Source: Fimenecus sp900545625
Lineage (GTDB): Bacteria > Bacillota > Clostridia > Oscillospirales > Acutalibacteraceae
Assembly: GCA_963931525.1 (NCBI GenBank)
Contig: OZ007023.1
Coordinates: 992,001 to 1,056,000, forward strand
DNA length: 64,000 bases
Direction: 5' to 3'
Shown here: in pieces, positions 61,080-64,000 of the stretch
How the letters are laid out: each line of letters begins with the position of its first letter
Numbering within the stretch: position 1 is the stretch's first letter
Notes under the pieces: model-generated
Seen by the model: only the letters and a program-made list of their open reading frames with translations
Told to the model about the DNA's origin: nothing
The model's database searches: none
Made by a program: the position numbers and the translations under genes

Positions 61080-61868
61080 TTAAAATTTCAGATCTGTATT
61101 TTTCACGTCCGTGATCAGCATATGCCCCGGCGCGTGCGTGATGCAGAATTCCGGCTTCGAGTGCATCACGATGGACTGCGGTGTGACGCCGCATGCCCAG
61201 AATACGGGTGTCTCGCCGGGGTTAATCGTGACCGCGTCGCCGAAGTCTGGCTTCGCAAGATCCGTGATACCGATTGCCGCGGGGTCACCGATGTGCACAG
61301 GCGTGCCGTGCACGCGGGGCATCGAAGCTGTAATGTTGACCGCCTTTACGATCTGATCATAGGGCAGGGGGCGCATGCTCACGACCATATTGCCTGAAAA
61401 TACGCCTGCCGGTTCGCAGGGGATATTTGTCAGGTACATCGGCACGTTTTTGCCCTCTTCGATATGGCGAACCGGCACGCCCGATTCCAAAAGCTCCGAT
61501 TCAAACGAAAATGAGCAGCCAATGAGAAACGCCACCAGATCGTCGCGCCAAAGGTTTTCCACGTTTTCGTATTCGCCGATGAGCTCTCCGTGGCGATATA
61601 CGCGGTATTTCGGGATGTCCGACGCGATATTGCAGTCCTTGGCGATTTTTTTGAGATAGGGGTTGCCTACGTCCGTGACCTCTAAGATCGGGCAGGGCTT
61701 CGGGTTGCGCTGTGCAAACAGCAAAAAGTCATAGGCTAAATCTTTCGGCAGCACAGCAAGGTTTGCCTGCGCGTATCCCAGGCACATCCCCGAAGTCTGC
61801 GTTGCGATCTCGCCCGCGCGGATCTTCAGCCGCACGTCATGGGGACTTGTATGTGCGTAAGCGTTCAT
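61080..61868 (-). CDS. DUF1445 (YcsI) protein, D-glutamate cyclase N-terminal-like
   Basis: A 262-residue DUF1445 protein (PF07286): TSGMCLGYAQANLAVLP, LIGCSFSFESELLESGVPVRHIE in parts, RPLPYDQIVKAVNITA and FWACGVTPQSIVM. Annotated elsewhere as a putative hydro-lyase. In mammalian D-glutamate cyclase this domain is fused to DUF4392, which is encoded separately at the start of this operon. It overlaps pxpC by four bases. Confidence 0.9.
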   Translation of the reverse strand: MNAYAHTSPHDVRLKIRAGEIATQTSGMCLGYAQANLAVLPKDLAYDFLLFAQRNPKPCPILEVTDVGNPYLKKIAKDCNIASDIPKYRVYRHGELIGEYENVENLWRDDLVAFLIGCSFSFESELLESGVPVRHIEEGKNVPMYLTNIPCEPAGVFSGNMVVSMRPLPYDQIVKAVNITASMPRVHGTPVHIGDPAAIGITDLAKPDFGDAVTINPGETPVFWACGVTPQSIVMHSKPEFCITHAPGHMLITDVKNTDLKF

Positions 61869-62821
61869 CGAACCAGATCCTTTCCGTATCGAAGCAGCAG
61901 GCGGTCAAGCGCGCGCTGCTCTTTTTTGTAAAGCTTTTCGGCTTGACGTGCAGAGACTGCACGGAAATACACCGTGTCGCCGGGACGGCGCTGCACGATT
62001 TTGGGCAGATCGGCGCTTACGACCGTGGCGATCTTGGCGTAGCCGCCCGTGGTCTGCCGGTCGGCGAGCATCACCATCGGTGTGCCTGCGGGCGGCACCT
62101 GAATGCTGCCGAACACGATGCCGTCGGAGATGATGTCCACGCCGTCCTTGTATTCAATCTTCGCACCGTCCAATTTACAGCCCATGCGGTCTGTGTTTGC
62201 CGTGACACGGTACGGCGCCGTTAAAAAGGTCTGAAGCCCGGCCTTGGTAAAATAATCGTCCTGCGGGCCCAAAACGACGCGCACTTCGGCGGTGTCGCCC
62301 GCATAGCTTTCTGCGGGAACGCGCACGCGCGGAAGGCGCTCCGGCGGTAAAGCCGGTTCGCGCAGCGCGAGTACGTCGCCCTTTTGCAGCTTGCGGCCTT
62401 GAAAGCCGCCGATGCCGCATTTCAGGTTGGTCGAACGGCTGCCGAGCACGGGCTCGACGTCGATGCCGCCCGCAAAGGCAATATACGTATAAAATCCCGT
62501 TTTCGCAGCGGAAAAAGCGAGCACATCTCCTTCATCCGCAAAAAGCGTTTGATACATGCGGATCTCTTCGCCTGAAAGCGTCGCGCCCATATCCGCGCCC
62601 GTTACGGCGAACAGGCACGGCGCGGTAAATTGGAATTTCCCGCCGAGCATCGCCATTTCGAGCACCGCCTCGTCGGTGAAATTGCCGACTAAGGCGTTTG
62701 CTGTGCGGTAGGCACGCACATCCATCACGCCCGAAGCGTTAAAGCCGAGATGCCCGTAGCCGTTCCGCCCGCCGTCCTGCACGGTGGTCAAAGCGCCGGG
62801 GCTGAGCACACATACGCTCAT
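61865..62821 (-). CDS. pxpC: 5-oxoprolinase subunit PxpC (biotin-dependent carboxyltransferase family)
   Basis: A 318-residue protein with the family opening LSPGALTTVQDGGRNGYGHLG, given in part, NALVGN, the FAGGIDVEPVLGSRST motif and VMLADRQTTGGYAKIA near the end. Forms the PxpB-PxpC complex. Four-base overlaps with both pxpB and the DUF1445 gene show tight translational coupling. Confidence 0.95.
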   Translation of the reverse strand: MSVCVLSPGALTTVQDGGRNGYGHLGFNASGVMDVRAYRTANALVGNFTDEAVLEMAMLGGKFQFTAPCLFAVTGADMGATLSGEEIRMYQTLFADEGDVLAFSAAKTGFYTYIAFAGGIDVEPVLGSRSTNLKCGIGGFQGRKLQKGDVLALREPALPPERLPRVRVPAESYAGDTAEVRVVLGPQDDYFTKAGLQTFLTAPYRVTANTDRMGCKLDGAKIEYKDGVDIISDGIVFGSIQVPPAGTPMVMLADRQTTGGYAKIATVVSADLPKIVQRRPGDTVYFRAVSARQAEKLYKKEQRALDRLLLRYGKDLVR

Positions 62822-63537
62822 ACGCTTCCCTCCGTTCTGCGGCAGACGTAAACGCCCGCGTTCACCTGCTTTTGAATTTCGTCAAACGCCGGCTCGTCGA
62901 TAGGCACGAAGCGGATATACTCGCCCGCCGAAAACAGCACAGGCGGCGTGCGCGACGCGTCGTAGGGGCGCACGGGCGTGGTGCCGATGAGCCGCCAGCC
63001 GCCGGGCGACGGGAGGGGATATATCCCGGTCTGCTCGCCGCCGATGCCCACCGCGCCCGCATGGATCTTTGTGCGCGGGGTCGTAAGCCGCGGGCAGAAA
63101 ATCCGCTCGTCCATGCCGCCCAAATACACAAAGCCCGGCAAAAAGCCGAGCATGTAAATGCGATAGTCCCGCCCTGCGTGCAGACGCACGACCTCCTCGA
63201 CGGAAAGTTTTGCGTAGTCGGCGACATCCTGTAGATCCTCGCCGTTATACAGCACCGGAACTTCCACTACGGTCTTTTGCGTCTGCGTTTCTGCGGAAAG
63301 GGTTTTGCAAAGGCGTAAAAGTTTTTTTTCAAGGCGATCTCCCGAAATCAACATGGGATCGAACAGCACGGTCAGGGAACGGAAGGTCGGCACACATTCG
63401 CGCACGCCGAAAATACCCTTATCGCGCACGGCGCGGTCAAGCGCATGCACCAAAGCATTCGTGTGCTCGTCGATCTCTTTCCCGAATTCCGCCACCAGCG
63501 CGCAGTCGCCGCTTCGCAAGATCTCAGGCTGTTCCAT
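62818..63537 (-). CDS. pxpB: 5-oxoprolinase subunit PxpB (KipI/allophanate hydrolase subunit 1 family)
   Basis: A 239-residue protein: LRSGDCALVAEFGKEID, VPVLYNGEDLQDVA, YRIYMLGFLPGFVYLGGMDE and GAVGIGGEQTGIYPLPSPGGW, the last two in parts. This is the KipI-type family, subunit B of 5-oxoprolinase. It starts 34 bases after the DUF4392 stop with GGAGGCGG upstream of its ATG. Confidence 0.95.
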   Translation of the reverse strand: MEQPEILRSGDCALVAEFGKEIDEHTNALVHALDRAVRDKGIFGVRECVPTFRSLTVLFDPMLISGDRLEKKLLRLCKTLSAETQTQKTVVEVPVLYNGEDLQDVADYAKLSVEEVVRLHAGRDYRIYMLGFLPGFVYLGGMDERIFCPRLTTPRTKIHAGAVGIGGEQTGIYPLPSPGGWRLIGTTPVRPYDASRTPPVLFSAGEYIRFVPIDEPAFDEIQKQVNAGVYVCRRTEGSV

Positions 63538-63571
63538 ACCGCCGCCTCCTTTGCATAGCAGGATTTATGTT

Positions 63572-64000
63572 TTATTTTTCCTCAAAAAAACCGAGTTCCA
63601 GCGTCTTGTCAAACCAGATCTTGCATTTGACTTCAAGCTTCGGCGCATAGCGAATACATTCGCGCATCATGGTTACAATGGCTTTGTTGGTTTGCAGGTC
63701 AAAGCCGTCAATCGCGGGAATCGTCCAGCCATACATATCGACCATGCCGCTGCGCGCCGCCGCTTTTAGTGCGTCTTCTTCTAAGCTTGCGTCATGCAGA
63801 ATGTCCATATCGCCGCACAAAAATGCAAGTGCTGCGATCAGCGCATAGCACCCCCAGTCCGATACAGTGGCGGTGATGATGTGCTCGGCGCCCACGCGCG
63901 CCGCGAGCCCGCCGCCGCAGCCGCATTCGCAGGTGCCCTTTGCCGCCCGCGGGATATACCGGTCCAGATGCTCGGCGATCGTGCCCATACCCAGCTCGTT
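63572..64000 (-). CDS. DUF4392 (D-glutamate cyclase C-terminal-like) protein, 5' part outside window
   Basis: The frame continues through the window edge as NELGMGTIAEHL, so the gene begins further upstream and an internal Met at 63988 is not its start. The visible 143 codons contain GLAARVGAEHIITATVSDWG and YALIAALAFL, typical of DUF4392 (PF14336). In mammalian D-glutamate cyclase this half makes 5-oxo-D-proline from D-glutamate together with a DUF1445 half. Genes for 5-oxoprolinase follow directly. Confidence 0.85.
   Translation of the reverse strand, partial: NELGMGTIAEHLDRYIPRAAKGTCECGCGGGLAARVGAEHIITATVSDWGCYALIAALAFLCGDMDILHDASLEEDALKAAARSGMVDMYGWTIPAIDGFDLQTNKAIVTMMRECIRYAPKLEVKCKIWFDKTLELGFFEEK

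Noticed and set aside
1..64000. CRISPR arrays, restriction-modification or toxin-antitoxin systems
   Set aside because: No regularly spaced repeats and no recognisable nuclease, methyltransferase or toxin genes. The ABC pair and HTH genes alone are not enough to call a defence system.

Overview
The window looks like a chromosomal segment of a low-oxygen, probably gut-associated Firmicute of class Clostridia, most like the Ruminococcaceae/Oscillospiraceae. The grounds are dockerin-bearing secreted proteins, a DUF4364 protein, FeoA-FeoA-FeoB with a Cys-rich companion, strong AGGAGG-type ribosome binding sites, a pyruvate formate-lyase activase, and GC-rich codon use judged by eye. Taxonomy is inference; no rRNA gene is present.

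Layout. (1) 1-21.2 kb, plus strand: a large surface-polysaccharide (capsule/exopolysaccharide) cluster. It has glycosyltransferases, a UDP-sugar 6-dehydrogenase, a PaaK/CapK-like adenylating enzyme, an acyltransferase, an EpsG/Wzy-like polymerase, a pyruvyltransferase with an F420-dehydrogenase-like iron-sulfur partner, two Wzx-like flippases, a CDP-glycerol-phosphotransferase-like enzyme followed by an unusual cytidylyltransferase-kinase fusion, and the three UDP-N-acetyl-L-fucosamine genes with a VanZ-like gene between the second and third. (2) 21.2-25.2 kb: a DtxR-type repressor diverging from feoA-feoA-feoB-small Cys protein, with the same inverted-repeat operator before the first feoA and again before feoB. 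(3) 25.3-34.7 kb: two secreted dockerin proteins (one of 1867 residues) around prfB, then an HD-domain protein and a membrane protein. (4) 34.9-46.2 kb: housekeeping and salvage genes: a conserved Cys-rich protein, pflA, a cyclophilin, a three-gene methylthioadenosine salvage set, a peptidoglycan peptidase, cytidine deaminase and a heterodimeric ABC exporter. (5) 46.6-51 kb: an AT-rich accessory island. Its core is a 3.7-kb integrated element in the 3' half of a tRNA-Arg(ACG) gene. (6) 51.1-58.2 kb: queH, an NAD-binding epimerase-like protein, thioredoxin with a CoA-disulfide-reductase/rhodanese, a Crp/Fnr regulator, an acetyltransferase, a YgjP-like metallopeptidase and an SDR. (7) 58.5-64 kb, minus strand: a D-glutamate/5-oxoproline operon (DUF4392, pxpB, pxpC, DUF1445, pxpA) running into alr and a DUF4364 gene.

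The most unusual content is the integrated element at 47253-50945. It encodes a Rep protein with the two-domain layout of eukaryotic CRESS-DNA viruses: an HUH endonuclease with motifs I-III, then a superfamily 3 helicase. Just upstream lies a perfect 9-bp stem whose 10-nt loop contains TAGTATTAC, the nonamer of circovirus origins. It also carries a divergent HTH repressor, an excisionase-like protein, a tyrosine integrase, a 61-bp attachment duplication, and paired TGTTAGAAA repeats near both ends that look like integrase arm sites. I see no capsid or mobilization gene. I read it as an integrative, rolling-circle-replicating plasmid-like element related to the bacterial relatives of CRESS viruses.

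Coordinates of starts follow the best Shine-Dalgarno spacing. In four genes an ATG abuts the Shine-Dalgarno motif and the in-frame ATG six or seven bases later was preferred.
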